Position numbers and translations under genes: made by a program. Positions 36,869 to 46,324 of a stretch of 64,000 nt of DNA are shown in pieces. Position 1 is the first letter of the stretch. Each line of letters starts with the position of its first letter. Source of the DNA: Cyclobacterium sp. 1_MG-2023 (lineage in GTDB: Bacteria > Bacteroidota > Bacteroidia > Cytophagales > Cyclobacteriaceae); NCBI RefSeq assembly GCF_030546805.1, contig NZ_JAUOPC010000001.1:572880-636879 (forward strand), read 5' to 3'. The notes below the pieces were generated by a model. That model did not search any database. It had not been told where the DNA came from and worked only from the letters and a program-made list of their open reading frames with translations.

Positions 36869-39800
36869 TTAAAATGTCAACTTTAAATTCACCCCCATGC
36901 TTCTTGTTGTCGGCAAAGAATTGTATTCAGTACCTCCTGCATTTCCTGTTCCTAAGAGCAACTCAGGGTCAAAAGGGGCATCTTTGTATAAAAACAATAG
37001 ATTCCTACCGGTAAAGGATATTTTAGCTTTTTGTATAAATTTGGTTTTACTAACCAAAGCATCAGAAAAACTATAACCCAAGACTACTTCTCTTAATCGA
37101 AGGTTACTCGCTGAATAGGCATAGAATTCACCTGCGGGATATCTTTCCCCAATGCTCCCAAAATAGCTTTGGGAAGTAATACTCTGAGTATTTTTTTCTC
37201 CGTCAACAGTATAAGCATCCAATATTACCCCATCTTCACGCCCCCATAAAGAAGCTTCAGAATGCCCATCAGCATCCAATAATGCTTGGGTTCCTCCAAT
37301 TACAGTTCCTCCATTTCTATAGTCCAATAATATACCTAAAGAAAGGTTATTATAATTGAATTTATTGTTGAATCCCAGGTTGTAATTTGGATTAAAATTT
37401 CCTACATCTACTGATTTTCCACCGGTAAGCATAGGGCTTCCTTCATCATTTACCAGAGGTCTTCCTAAATCATCTCTTTGCCAACCCACCGCATACATGT
37501 CACCATAACTGCCGCCTACTTGGGCCAGCACCAATACCTGTCTGTCATCTGTAAGTACTGCTGAAGTAATTTCATCCGTTAAGCGAATGATTTTATTGTT
37601 GTTTTTCGAAAAATTAAACATGGCATCCCATACAAAATCCTTGGTCTCTACAGGAACAATATCCATAGCTATCTCAACACCATTATTATTGATCAAACCT
37701 GCATTGATATATTGACTACTAAACAGAGATGCTGCAGGGGTAGCTATGGTAATCAATTGATTTTTAGTATCTGTATAATAATAGGTAAAGTCAAAACCTA
37801 ACCTTGCCTCGAAAAACCTCCATTCGGCTCCTAATTCAAAGGCTGAAGTCATTTCAGGTTTATAAGTAGGCAAAGAACGTACAGTTGGCGTTCCTATCAA
37901 ACCTCCCCTTCCAACTGAATAATAATTCCGATCTCGATATGCTGCGCCACCCGATCCTGAATAGGCTAGAGAAGCACGTACTTTACCATAAGTCACCCAG
38001 TTTGGCATAGAAACCATATCTGAAATAATACCTGTTAAACCCACTGAAGGATAAAAATAGGATTGGTTATCTTTAGGAAGTGCTGAAGACCAGTCATTTC
38101 GTCCTGTTGCTTCTAAGAATAGGTAGTCATTATATGCAAGTGTAGCGGTACCAAATAAAGACTGTACTTGAGGGCTTTTATATAACGAATTGGAAGTTAA
38201 TGGTGCTTTTGCATTGCTTAGAAAAAAATAATTCTGCTTGTAAAGTCCATTAGATTCTATAAACATAGAAGATGTACTTCCTTGTTGTATCGCTCCTCCT
38301 AAGATTACAGATAGATCCAATTTACTTGATAAACTTCTGTTGATTGTCAATAAGGCGTCAATGTTGGAATTTTGTCTGGTATAATCTCCTACATCATATA
38401 TAGAACCTAAACCATAGGTAGTGTAAGTATCATTATATACTTTCCGCTCTGTCTTCTCCATGGTCTTGTCCAAACTACCACGAACTTGAAGATTAATCCA
38501 GTCATCAAACTCATACCTTACCTGAAACAATCCGATCAATCTATCTTTTTGTTCATAAAACAAATCTCTATTTAAATTCCAATAAGGGTTGGATAGAATG
38601 GAGGATCCTGGTTTCCAGTAATTTTGTCTTTCAATACCAGTTTCATCGATATAGGCATATTCCTGCATCGCGCTAAGTGGTATGGAGGTTGGAGACCGAT
38701 AAATGGAAGAAACAGGGTAGCCACGTTCTCCTGTATAGGGCTTGTTATTCACTTCCTCCTGTATATAGGTCAGCTTGGTGGTAAAAGAAAGCTTGGAAGA
38801 AATTTTGTTGTCTATTTTCAGGTCAAAATTATGCCTTGTAAGGTCATGATTTCTCAAGACACCCTGAGCATTCGCATTGCCATAGGAAAAATAAGTAAGC
38901 ATTTTTTCACTTCCACCACTTGCACTTATAGAGTTCATAAGGGTTGTACCCGTTCTGAAAAAGTTGTTTAGGTTGTCAGGTTGCCCAGTTAATGGAACAG
39001 TATCACCATTCCATAAGGTAACCTCTTGTCCCTCTGCTTTAGGACCAAAGCTATGCTCTGAGCTGGGAGAGTAAACGCCTCCATCTCCCTGACCATATTC
39101 ATATTGTCTTTTTGGAAGAGCAAATGCCTGGTCCATTGTAATCCCTCCATTATAATCTACGGTAATCTTTCCCTCTTTACCACTTTTCGTAGTAATGATG
39201 ATCGCACCATTTTGTCCGGCACTTCCATATACGGCTGCTGCTGAAGCACCTTTCAACACAGTCATACTTTCGATATTGTCGGGGTTAATCATTCCGATTC
39301 CCCCACCACCATCTCTACCACCAAAACTACCTCCTCCGGATTCTCTGGTACTGTTATTCAACGGAACACCATCAATAACATATAAAGGTTGATTATTACC
39401 GGTAATGGATCGGTTTCCTCTAAGTAGCACTTTAGAATTACCTCCAGGACCGGTAGCACTACGCGTAATGGTTACCCCGGCTACTTTGCCTTGAAGGGAA
39501 TTGATAACATTGGTTTCTCTAGCTTCATCCAAACTTGAACCATCAACAACCTGAGCAGAATACGTCAGGGATTTGGCCTCTCTTTTAATCCCCATGGCTG
39601 TAACCACCACTTCGGAAAGGTCACCTCCTATTTCTTCCATCACCACATCAATTACAGTTCTTCCCCCCACCGTTATTTCTTGGGTTTCAAATCCGATAAA
39701 AGAAAAAACAATTACTGAAGATTCATTTGGAACACTTAGGCTATACTCTCCATCCAAATTGGTTACTGAACCTGTATTTGAACCTTTTAACAAAACATTA

Positions 39801-40096
39801 ACACCAGGAAGAGACTCACCATTCAGGTCAGTAACTTTCCCGCTTACCGTTACCGCTATTGGTGTAAAAGTATTGGTCTCGACGGTATTCCTTGAATTTG
39901 AAGCTGTTTGATTATTATTAAATTTAATTTTCTCTAGAGGAAAACCTGTTTGGTCTTCACTCGAATTTAGCTTTTTGGTGTTTTCAATGTTTTCACCATG
40001 AACAGAACTGCTTCCCTGCTTAGCTAGCCCTTGCGCCCAAGAGCCATTTATCCAAAGCAGGAGAAACAAAAATGTACTGTATATTTTAATCATCAT
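36869..40096 (-). CDS. SusC/RagA-family TonB-dependent transporter
   Basis: This is a 1075-aa protein with a signal peptide (cleavage about WINGSWA, residue 22). A CNA-B/carboxypeptidase-regulatory-like domain spans about 85-160 (VSGKVTDLNGESLPGVNVLL) and the SusC plug begins near 160 (GGDLSEVVVTAMGIKREAKS, LRGNRSITG, QPLYVIDGVPLN, GASAAAVYGSAGQNGAIIIT). The rest is a beta-barrel ending in MGVNLKLTF. Partner of the SusD protein downstream. The variant plug start VVVTAMGIKREAK is typical of the subgroup paired with SusD-like_2 lipoproteins. It has 784 bp of upstream non-coding DNA shared with the divergent M81 gene. Confidence 0.96.
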   Translation of the reverse strand: MMIKIYSTFLFLLLWINGSWAQGLAKQGSSSVHGENIENTKKLNSSEDQTGFPLEKIKFNNNQTASNSRNTVETNTFTPIAVTVSGKVTDLNGESLPGVNVLLKGSNTGSVTNLDGEYSLSVPNESSVIVFSFIGFETQEITVGGRTVIDVVMEEIGGDLSEVVVTAMGIKREAKSLTYSAQVVDGSSLDEARETNVINSLQGKVAGVTITRSATGPGGNSKVLLRGNRSITGNNQPLYVIDGVPLNNSTRESGGGSFGGRDGGGGIGMINPDNIESMTVLKGASAAAVYGSAGQNGAIIITTKSGKEGKITVDYNGGITMDQAFALPKRQYEYGQGDGGVYSPSSEHSFGPKAEGQEVTLWNGDTVPLTGQPDNLNNFFRTGTTLMNSISASGGSEKMLTYFSYGNANAQGVLRNHDLTRHNFDLKIDNKISSKLSFTTKLTYIQEEVNNKPYTGERGYPVSSIYRSPTSIPLSAMQEYAYIDETGIERQNYWKPGSSILSNPYWNLNRDLFYEQKDRLIGLFQVRYEFDDWINLQVRGSLDKTMEKTERKVYNDTYTTYGLGSIYDVGDYTRQNSNIDALLTINRSLSSKLDLSVILGGAIQQGSTSSMFIESNGLYKQNYFFLSNAKAPLTSNSLYKSPQVQSLFGTATLAYNDYLFLEATGRNDWSSALPKDNQSYFYPSVGLTGIISDMVSMPNWVTYGKVRASLAYSGSGGAAYRDRNYYSVGRGGLIGTPTVRSLPTYKPEMTSAFELGAEWRFFEARLGFDFTYYYTDTKNQLITIATPAASLFSSQYINAGLINNNGVEIAMDIVPVETKDFVWDAMFNFSKNNNKIIRLTDEITSAVLTDDRQVLVLAQVGGSYGDMYAVGWQRDDLGRPLVNDEGSPMLTGGKSVDVGNFNPNYNLGFNNKFNYNNLSLGILLDYRNGGTVIGGTQALLDADGHSEASLWGREDGVILDAYTVDGEKNTQSITSQSYFGSIGERYPAGEFYAYSASNLRLREVVLGYSFSDALVSKTKFIQKAKISFTGRNLLFLYKDAPFDPELLLGTGNAGGTEYNSLPTTRSMGVNLKLTF

Positions 40097-40880
40097 TTAA
40101 ATAGTTTTAGTGGATTTAAAATAAAATGTTAACTCTCCTGCATGCGCCAAGAGATTAAGTAATGGGCTATTACTTTCTGTTAAGGGCCATGAAAAAATCA
40201 TTTTACCTCAAAATTTCATAGATTTATTTCAAGAAAATTCAATTCTAATCGTAAAATGCTTGGTAATATTTAGTCAAAACATGATTAATTTTTAGTGTAC
40301 GTTACCAAAAAATTATCATATAATATTTTATCTTCGCTGTGGATAATATATTGAAAGGATTAAGGGTAACTATCATATATTAATTTGATAATCAACAGAC
40401 TAAACAACTATTGAAAGAAAACAATCTAAAAATAAAAACTCGCTAATCCGGAAAAAAATCACCCACACCTATGCAAAATCAGGTTTATAATTTATAAAGT
40501 TCCTATTGGGGCAGATAGGCAATATTTTTTTCTTTTTACACGGTTAATTTCTGAGGAATTGAAGCTATTATTTCCAACTTTAAACAAAGTCGAATAAAAT
40601 AACACCACTTCAAATTCTAATCTTGATCCATTAAAAGAAGAGAGGAAAACTGTATAATTTAAAAAAATGAATAGACCTTTATTGGGTCTCACGTCGGAAT
40701 ACATTAATGAAGAATTAAGCTTAGAAAAACCAGTCATTATTAAATTTGTAATATAAAGTGTTCTGCCTACCTAAATAAAAACATATACCTGATATTTTTT
40801 GAATAATAATAAAATAAACGGTATAATTGGCGGATTTACTTTAAAAAACCACCATTTATAACTTAACAACCTAGGCATAA
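40097..40880. other. Divergent regulatory region between susC and the M81 gene
   Basis: This is 784 bp of strongly AT-rich DNA between two divergent genes. It must contain promoters for both. I see no convincing TAnnTTTG element or regulator dyad. A minus-strand open frame at 40492-40737 lacks protein-like composition and is not called. Confidence 0.6.
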
Positions 40881-40898
40881 ATGCTAAAAACAAATACC

Positions 40899-42476
40899 AT
40901 GAAAAAATCCATTATCCTTAAAATCTCAATAGTAATCCCTCTAGTTTTATTGACTTTTATAAGTGCTTTCGCACAAAAAAAACCAATAATAGGTGTAGCC
41001 GGAATTGCCCACGAATCAAACTCATTTAGCAGTCAATTAACGACGCTTGATTTATTTGATTTCAAAAAGGGGGAATCTCAAGAAGAACTGGCTAAAAAGT
41101 TCTTCTCATTTGCAAATTCACAAACCATAAGTTCAGGCTATATAGAAGGTTCAAAACGTTTTGGTTTAGAACTTTACCCAACCGTAGTCACCCGAGCAAG
41201 ACCTATGGGGCCAGTTACGGACAATGCATTCAATACGATGGTGGCTGAGATAATTAAGCAGCTGAAAGCCGGCCCTAAATTAGACGGCATTTTGCTTAAT
41301 CTTCATGGTGCAATGGTTGTTGAAAGCTACCCTAGTGGAGATGAAGAAATAGTCAAAAGGGTTAGAGAAGCATTTGGACCAAAAATGCCGATCATAGTTA
41401 CGCATGATTTTCATGCCAATGTCACACCGGAAATGATTGAGTACTCAGATGTTTTAATCACCTTCAAAGAAAACCCTCATTTGGACACTTTTGACCGTGG
41501 CTTACAAGCGGCAAAAATCATGGCTGAAATGGTAAAGGAAGGAGTTAAACCTACCCAAGCCATCGTAAAGGCCCCAATGGTATACAATATCGTTTATCAA
41601 AGTACTTTTTCTAACCCCTTGCTTCCTGTCACTACTGAGAGCAAAGAATTAGAGAAAAATGATAAAATCCTTTCTGTGAGCGTTGCCGGAGGCTACCAGT
41701 ACGCTGATGTACCTTGGATGGGTCCATCAGTCATTGTTGTCACAGACAATGATGCTGAGCTCGCACAAAAGGAAGCCCAAAGACTTTCTGATAAATTGTG
41801 GGATACGCGCCATGAAACTGTACTCAAAAGCCCTCAACCTGCAGAGGCTGTGAAAATGGCCATGGAGCATGATGGACGACCTGTTGTCTTGATAGATATG
41901 GGAGACAATATTGGAGGTGGATCCACCGGTGACAGTTCATTTTTATTGGAAGAATTAATCAAACAAGGAGCTCAAGGTTGGGTGATGGTAATAGCTGACC
42001 CTGAGGCATATGCTGTGGCCGAAAAAGCAGGTATTGGCAATGATTTTGATTTTGAAGTTGGCGGTAAAACTGATGATATGCATGGCAAGCCTGTAAGAAT
42101 CAAAGGCCATGTTCGTTCTCTCAATGTTGGGCGATATTTGGAAACTGAAGTACGACATGGTGGTGGAAGATACTGGAACATGGGACATACTGCTGTAATT
42201 CAGTTGGAAGGATCCACTTTGGATGAACCTAACTTGGTATTGTTGACCACATTGGCCTCTAGCCCAAACAGTGCGCATCAATTAATTTCAAATGGAGTAT
42301 ATGTAGAAAGGCAAAAAATTATTGTAGCCAAAGGTAACATTGCACCACATGCTGCTTATAAACCATTTGCTTCAAAATTGATACAAGTAGACAGTCCCGG
42401 TTCAACCGCTGTTAACCCTACTTGGTTTACCTTCAAAAGAGCACGTAAAGGAATGTTTGGCATGGGAGATTACTAA
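40899..42476 (+). CDS. M81-family (MlrC-type) metallopeptidase, exported
   Basis: This is a 525-aa protein from the ATG at 40899, chosen because it starts the signal peptide MKKSIILKIS directly; the ATG at 40881 adds six residues. MlrC-type proteins were first described in microcystin degradation and form family M81. Visible marks are GIAHESNSFS near the mature N-terminus, LLNLHGAMVVESYPSGDEEI, VTHDFHANVTPEM (a His/Asp pair probably binding zinc), and DMGDNIGGGSTGDSS. It is larger than many family members but complete. It is divergent from the SusC/SusD locus and may process the product imported there; the substrate is unknown and may not be a peptide. Confidence 0.92.
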   Translation: MKKSIILKISIVIPLVLLTFISAFAQKKPIIGVAGIAHESNSFSSQLTTLDLFDFKKGESQEELAKKFFSFANSQTISSGYIEGSKRFGLELYPTVVTRARPMGPVTDNAFNTMVAEIIKQLKAGPKLDGILLNLHGAMVVESYPSGDEEIVKRVREAFGPKMPIIVTHDFHANVTPEMIEYSDVLITFKENPHLDTFDRGLQAAKIMAEMVKEGVKPTQAIVKAPMVYNIVYQSTFSNPLLPVTTESKELEKNDKILSVSVAGGYQYADVPWMGPSVIVVTDNDAELAQKEAQRLSDKLWDTRHETVLKSPQPAEAVKMAMEHDGRPVVLIDMGDNIGGGSTGDSSFLLEELIKQGAQGWVMVIADPEAYAVAEKAGIGNDFDFEVGGKTDDMHGKPVRIKGHVRSLNVGRYLETEVRHGGGRYWNMGHTAVIQLEGSTLDEPNLVLLTTLASSPNSAHQLISNGVYVERQKIIVAKGNIAPHAAYKPFASKLIQVDSPGSTAVNPTWFTFKRARKGMFGMGDY

Positions 42477-42915
42477 TTGGTCTTCTTGATGGAGATAAAT
42501 TAGAAATCAACAACTATGATAACTTCTGACAGTTGAAGATATGGATAAATGCCCTCTTGGCGCTGCCGAGAGGGCATTTACATTTAGCAGCTTTTTAGTG
42601 CACCTTGTGACCGGTTAGAAGTTCTTTTACCTCTTCGTAGAATAGTTCAATTGCTTCATGGCATAAATTTTTCACCAATGGAGTGGATTATTTTTTAAGG
42701 CAAAGCCAAGACAAAACTTCCACCTACTCGCAGAAGACCAATTGACTAGGCTCAGCACTTTGACCTGGCTATCTTGCCTTCAAGCTCAATGTTAAAACCC
42801 TTCTCGGTATGAAATAAAAGTGAATTTACTCCTTTAGATTAATACCACAGTCAATAAACATTTAAGCCATTTTCCCCTAAAATTTTTCCCTTTACAGCCA
42901 TTAATAAATCAAACT
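42477..42915. other. Intergenic region with terminator and possible relic
   Basis: This 439 bp follows the M81 gene. A terminator lies at 42547-42579. On the minus strand a short fragment near 42600-42665 reads HEAIELFYEEVKELLTGHKVH and then stops; the sequence before it has stops in frame. It may be the end of a decayed gene, but nothing more can be shown. Confidence 0.5.
42547..42579 (+). terminator. Terminator after the M81 gene
   Basis: An 11-bp perfect stem (AAATGCCCTCT/AGAGGGCATTT) with inner pairing TGGC/GCCG lies 70 bp past the stop. The G/C-rich stem is strong; a T-run after it is weak. Confidence 0.65.
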
Positions 42916-44055
42916 TTATTTTTCAATTTCTTTTACTGGCTGCGGGTCTACAGAAAGTTTAGAAGCATCATCTTCATCGGTAGGTGCTGTCCGCCACCAA
43001 TTGGCAAGGAAGGAACCGGATATATCCATCCATGTGCCAAAAATTGCAGGGAAAAGCCCTAAAGTAGCTGCTTTGCCTAATTCAGAAGCTATTCCTGCAG
43101 CCATCCCTCCATTTTGCATCCCTACTTCAATGGCAATCGTTCTGCTGTCAACCTTATTCATCTTGAATAACCTGCAACCCCAATACCCCAAAACATAACC
43201 ACAAGCATTATGAATAATAGCAGCAAGCAATAAAAGTAGACCAATTTCCAAAAGGCTATCTCGACCTGCTGCTACAATCACAGCAATAATAATTACATTG
43301 GCAGCCATGGCCACAAAAGGCATGGCGGTATGCATCCAACCAGCCTTGTCCTTAAATATCTTGTTGAAAACCATTCCGGCCACAATCGGAACAAATATCA
43401 TTTTGATAATACTAACCATCATCTGGAAAGAGTCAATAGGGATAAACTGACCTGCCAAAAGTTTCATTAACAATGGCGTTAAAAAAGGAGCTAAAATGGT
43501 TGTAAAAGCCGTTAAGGTAATGGATAAGGCAAGATTCCCCTTGGCCAGAAAAGTAATAATATTGGAAGACACACCACTCGGTGATGAACCTATTAGAACA
43601 ATTCCTGCGGCTATTTCAGGTGGAAAGCCCATAAGAAGAGCCAAACTAATGGCTAATATAGGCATAATGGTAAACTGAGAAACCAATCCAACGATCACCC
43701 CTTTAGGCATTTTCAGAACCCCTTGAAAATCCCTTATGCCCATGGTAGTCCCCATACCAAACATGATAAGTTGTATTAAAGGAACAATAAACCCCTCTGT
43801 ATCGTACTCTCCTACTTCAGTAATATAACCTGGATAAATCATGCTTATGGCCACAGCAGCAATTACCCAGACGGTAAATGAAAAGCCTTTTAAACGTGAA
43901 AATCCTTGCATCCCAATAAGCAGGAAAGCAAAGAAAGACAACACAAGTAAACCGGCCAATTCTTTGTTGGCCATTACAAGCATCAAAATAATTCCTAATA
44001 AAGATATTCCTGCCAGTACAAGTGATGTACTCCATAGCTTATGCCTATTATTCAT
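42916..44055 (-). CDS. Bile acid:sodium symporter (BASS) family transporter
   Basis: This is a 379-aa polytopic membrane protein with about nine to ten hydrophobic helices. BASS family marks are GMGTTMGIRDFQG, IVLIGSSPSGVSSNIITFLAKGNLALSI (the conserved crossover region with SSPSG) and IAIEVGMQNGGMAAGIAS (the second crossover with EVGMQN). Members move organic acids such as bile acids, pyruvate or pantoate with sodium. It stands alone on the minus strand. The cargo is not predictable; nearness to a SusC/SusD locus and an MlrC-type protein suggests uptake of a breakdown product, but this is weak. Confidence 0.93.
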   Translation of the reverse strand: MNNRHKLWSTSLVLAGISLLGIILMLVMANKELAGLLVLSFFAFLLIGMQGFSRLKGFSFTVWVIAAVAISMIYPGYITEVGEYDTEGFIVPLIQLIMFGMGTTMGIRDFQGVLKMPKGVIVGLVSQFTIMPILAISLALLMGFPPEIAAGIVLIGSSPSGVSSNIITFLAKGNLALSITLTAFTTILAPFLTPLLMKLLAGQFIPIDSFQMMVSIIKMIFVPIVAGMVFNKIFKDKAGWMHTAMPFVAMAANVIIIAVIVAAGRDSLLEIGLLLLLAAIIHNACGYVLGYWGCRLFKMNKVDSRTIAIEVGMQNGGMAAGIASELGKAATLGLFPAIFGTWMDISGSFLANWWRTAPTDEDDASKLSVDPQPVKEIEK

Positions 44056-44182
44056 GGTGGTTTTTCTAAGTGGTTTTGAAATGGTTGTTGGTATATTCCC
44101 TTAATTGTACCTAAGCTTAAGGCAAATTGCCTTTTCTGTAAAGATAGAAGGGTTTTCAATAATTAGGGGCATATACAAAACC

Positions 44183-44214
44183 TTTTACTTTAAAAAATTG
44201 GTTTTAAGGTAAAA
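44183..44214 (-). terminator. Possible terminator or hairpin upstream of the BASS gene
   Basis: Arms TTTTACTTTAAAA and TTTTAAGGTAAAA pair over 13 positions with one G-T type mismatch. It lies 157 bp past the DUF2141 gene end on the same strand; the A/T-only stem makes it weak. Confidence 0.4.
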
Positions 44215-44245
44215 AATAGGGTCTTCAGGTAGGATATGGTGAAGA

Positions 44246-44332
44246 GTGATGGGGTGAGTGGGTGATTGGTGATCTGTGATGGGGTGAGTGGGTGATTTAG
44301 TGATCTGTGATGGGGTGAGCGGAGATTGGTGG
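44246..44332 (-). repeat. Dispersed CACC-rich repeat, copy C (tandem, inverted)
   Basis: Three tandem units of about 30 bp, each starting GTGATGGGGTGAG (44246, 44276, 44307), make up this copy. Read on the minus strand it gives CTCACCCCATCAC words like copies A and B near 16.8 and 25.6 kb. It is the longest copy in the window and shows that the family expands by tandem duplication. Confidence 0.78.
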
Positions 44333-44370
44333 AATTGGTTTTAAAATTGCCTATTTCGATGAAAGATGGC

Positions 44371-44799
44371 TTAATAACAGAGGTTAATGGAGAGTTGTTG
44401 ATTCCCTGAATTAAGAAAAACATAATAGGACTCCGGTTTGGAATTTTTATTTCCACAGTAAAATTCTCCCGAAAATCCATATCCTTCCTTAGGCTTACCC
44501 AAAAGGTTATAATCCATCTTTCCATTCTTATTGTTATCATGAAAAACAGAAATCATGTATTCTCCAGGTTCCAAGGCAGGAAGTTTAATATGTGCGGCGT
44601 CGATAAGTGGGACCTGAAATTTTTCAATAGGCTCCAATTCCATCATTAAATTTATGGGTTGTTTTTTAAAAACCTGGACCCGCACATCTCCTCCAAGATC
44701 TAAATTCAAATTACTTAAATTCAATGTTGTTTGATTATAATCATAAAAGGTAAAGGAAGAGAGTAGGATGGTATAAAGGAGTATTATGGCAATTTTCAT
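44371..44799 (-). CDS. DUF2141 family secreted protein
   Basis: This is a 142-aa protein with a signal peptide (MKIAIILLYTILLSSFTF). It shows the DUF2141 signature: LPALEPGEYMISVFHDNNKNGKMDYN followed by LGKPKEGYGFSGE, a beta-sandwich with a calcium-like DxNxNGxxD loop. These short secreted proteins are widespread in Bacteroidota and have no known activity. It lies 44 bp after the outer-membrane transporter-like gene on the same strand, so they may be one transcript. Confidence 0.9.
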   Translation of the reverse strand: MKIAIILLYTILLSSFTFYDYNQTTLNLSNLNLDLGGDVRVQVFKKQPINLMMELEPIEKFQVPLIDAAHIKLPALEPGEYMISVFHDNNKNGKMDYNLLGKPKEGYGFSGEFYCGNKNSKPESYYVFLNSGNQQLSINLCY

Positions 44800-44843
44800 T
44801 TTTTATCAATTAGAATTTTAGGACTTTTTATTAAATCAATATT

Positions 44844-46085
44844 TTATTTATACCCAACCTTTTGAAACCATACATCCGCTAGGTTAATATTCAAGACAAT
44901 ACCATGGGTTGTCTCTCTGGAAAGAAGAGAAGTACTTCCTTGCTTTTCATACTGGTATGATAAATTCAACCTTGTGAAACCTTGGATGGGAATCCCAATA
45001 CCGGCCGTAAGTCCCCAACGATTTACCGCTTGATTTTGAAATTGATAGTTTCCGGTATCATAATACGCACCTACAGCGTAACTCAATTTTTGAGGAGATC
45101 GATAGCCACTAGAAATCGGTACATATTCTATCCCTAGGTTAACTTGATGCGCAGCTACATAATCTTCCCAAGAATCAGGAAATAGTTTGTAGTTATAATC
45201 TGCTGCAAAAATCCAACTTTTATTCTGATAGGATAATCCTGCTTTAATTGTCTGATAAAAATCTATTTTTTCCTTATCCCCTGAAGATTCAAACAATAAG
45301 GTATCTGAACCCGAAAGTTGAATTTCTTCAGAGATGGTTTCCACCATATATGCAGGAGCCTGATAGACCAAGCCCATCAATAGTTTTTTGTCTTTATTTT
45401 GATAAGCTACATATTGTAAACCCAAATCCACCCCTGCACCACTATAGCTATTTTTTATGTTCAACTGAAAATCATCTATTGATCCATCTCCATCACCTTC
45501 TAGTGCGTAGGAATTATTATTATTAATTATACCGAAAGCATAATATGGCCTTATACCCAAAGAAAGCCGAGGATGTAAAGCATAAGCGTAATTAATATAT
45601 ACTTTACTTATGTCGCCATAATTTTTAGTTAATTTAGAATATGGATCATCAGAGCCCACAAAATAGGTGGTTTCCATAAAACTGTTGTCAACACTACTAA
45701 GAGGTGTAATACCAAAATTAATAGTAGATTTTTTTGAAAGCCGCAACCAAAAAGCAACATGAGACAGATTCGTCCTATTCACATCAATATTTTCATCAGA
45801 AGTTGCGATGTTCATCATCTGATATTTCACATCTGCATCAACCATAAAATTATACCCACCGAATATCCCAACGTTTGAAGCGGGGTTAACAAGGTTTAGG
45901 AAATAAGGAGATTGCACTGCCACTCCGGTTCCCCCAAGCCTTGCAGCATGTCCTACATTGTCATTATTAATTAAGCCTATTCCATAGGACGAATATAAGG
46001 AACCATCTCCCCTTTGTGCCAACAAATTTCCTGTTAGCAGTAGGGACATAAGACATAAACACAGCGATCGAATAGGAAAAGTCAT
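44844..46085 (-). CDS. Outer-membrane beta-barrel protein, FadL/OmpP1-like
   Basis: This 413-aa protein has a signal peptide (MTFPIRSLCLCLMSLLLTG, cleaved after LLAQ). The mature N-terminus RGDGSLYSSYGIGLINNDNVGHAARLGGTGVAV and LVNPAS are the usual start of Bacteroidota FadL/OmpP1-like barrels: the plug-like Gly/Ala-rich start, then NPA. Many Tyr-rich amphipathic strands follow. FadL-type barrels move hydrophobic molecules across the outer membrane. It is the first gene of a probable pair with DUF2141 and lies head to head with the DUF4270 gene. The cargo is unknown. Confidence 0.8.
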   Translation of the reverse strand: MTFPIRSLCLCLMSLLLTGNLLAQRGDGSLYSSYGIGLINNDNVGHAARLGGTGVAVQSPYFLNLVNPASNVGIFGGYNFMVDADVKYQMMNIATSDENIDVNRTNLSHVAFWLRLSKKSTINFGITPLSSVDNSFMETTYFVGSDDPYSKLTKNYGDISKVYINYAYALHPRLSLGIRPYYAFGIINNNNSYALEGDGDGSIDDFQLNIKNSYSGAGVDLGLQYVAYQNKDKKLLMGLVYQAPAYMVETISEEIQLSGSDTLLFESSGDKEKIDFYQTIKAGLSYQNKSWIFAADYNYKLFPDSWEDYVAAHQVNLGIEYVPISSGYRSPQKLSYAVGAYYDTGNYQFQNQAVNRWGLTAGIGIPIQGFTRLNLSYQYEKQGSTSLLSRETTHGIVLNINLADVWFQKVGYK

Positions 46086-46324
46086 TTTGATTTTTTCGGA
46101 AAGCTAGGACTACAAAATGAAACATGCTTCTATAATAGCCCTAGAGGCAATTTGTATAGACGAAATTATCCTTTTTACCGCCCAACAAGGAAAATCTACC
46201 CTATCACCGCTTTTTGAAGGATCATAGATTACAAAAGGCCTTTCGTCGAGAAGATTGACACTTATGTCTATTTTATCTTATTAATCAAGGAAGATTGATT
46301 TGGTTTGAGGCAAAAATTAACTCT

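Noticed and set aside
40492..40737. 81-codon minus frame in the susC/M81 divergent region
   Set aside because: Poor codon pattern and no family match; the region is expected to be regulatory.
42600..42665. Short minus-strand fragment ending HKVH, possible transposase relic
   Set aside because: Only 22 codons stay open and the reading frame before it is broken; no family could be named.
44246..44332. CRISPR array
   Set aside because: Three contiguous GTGATGGGGTGAG units without distinct spacers; no cas genes.
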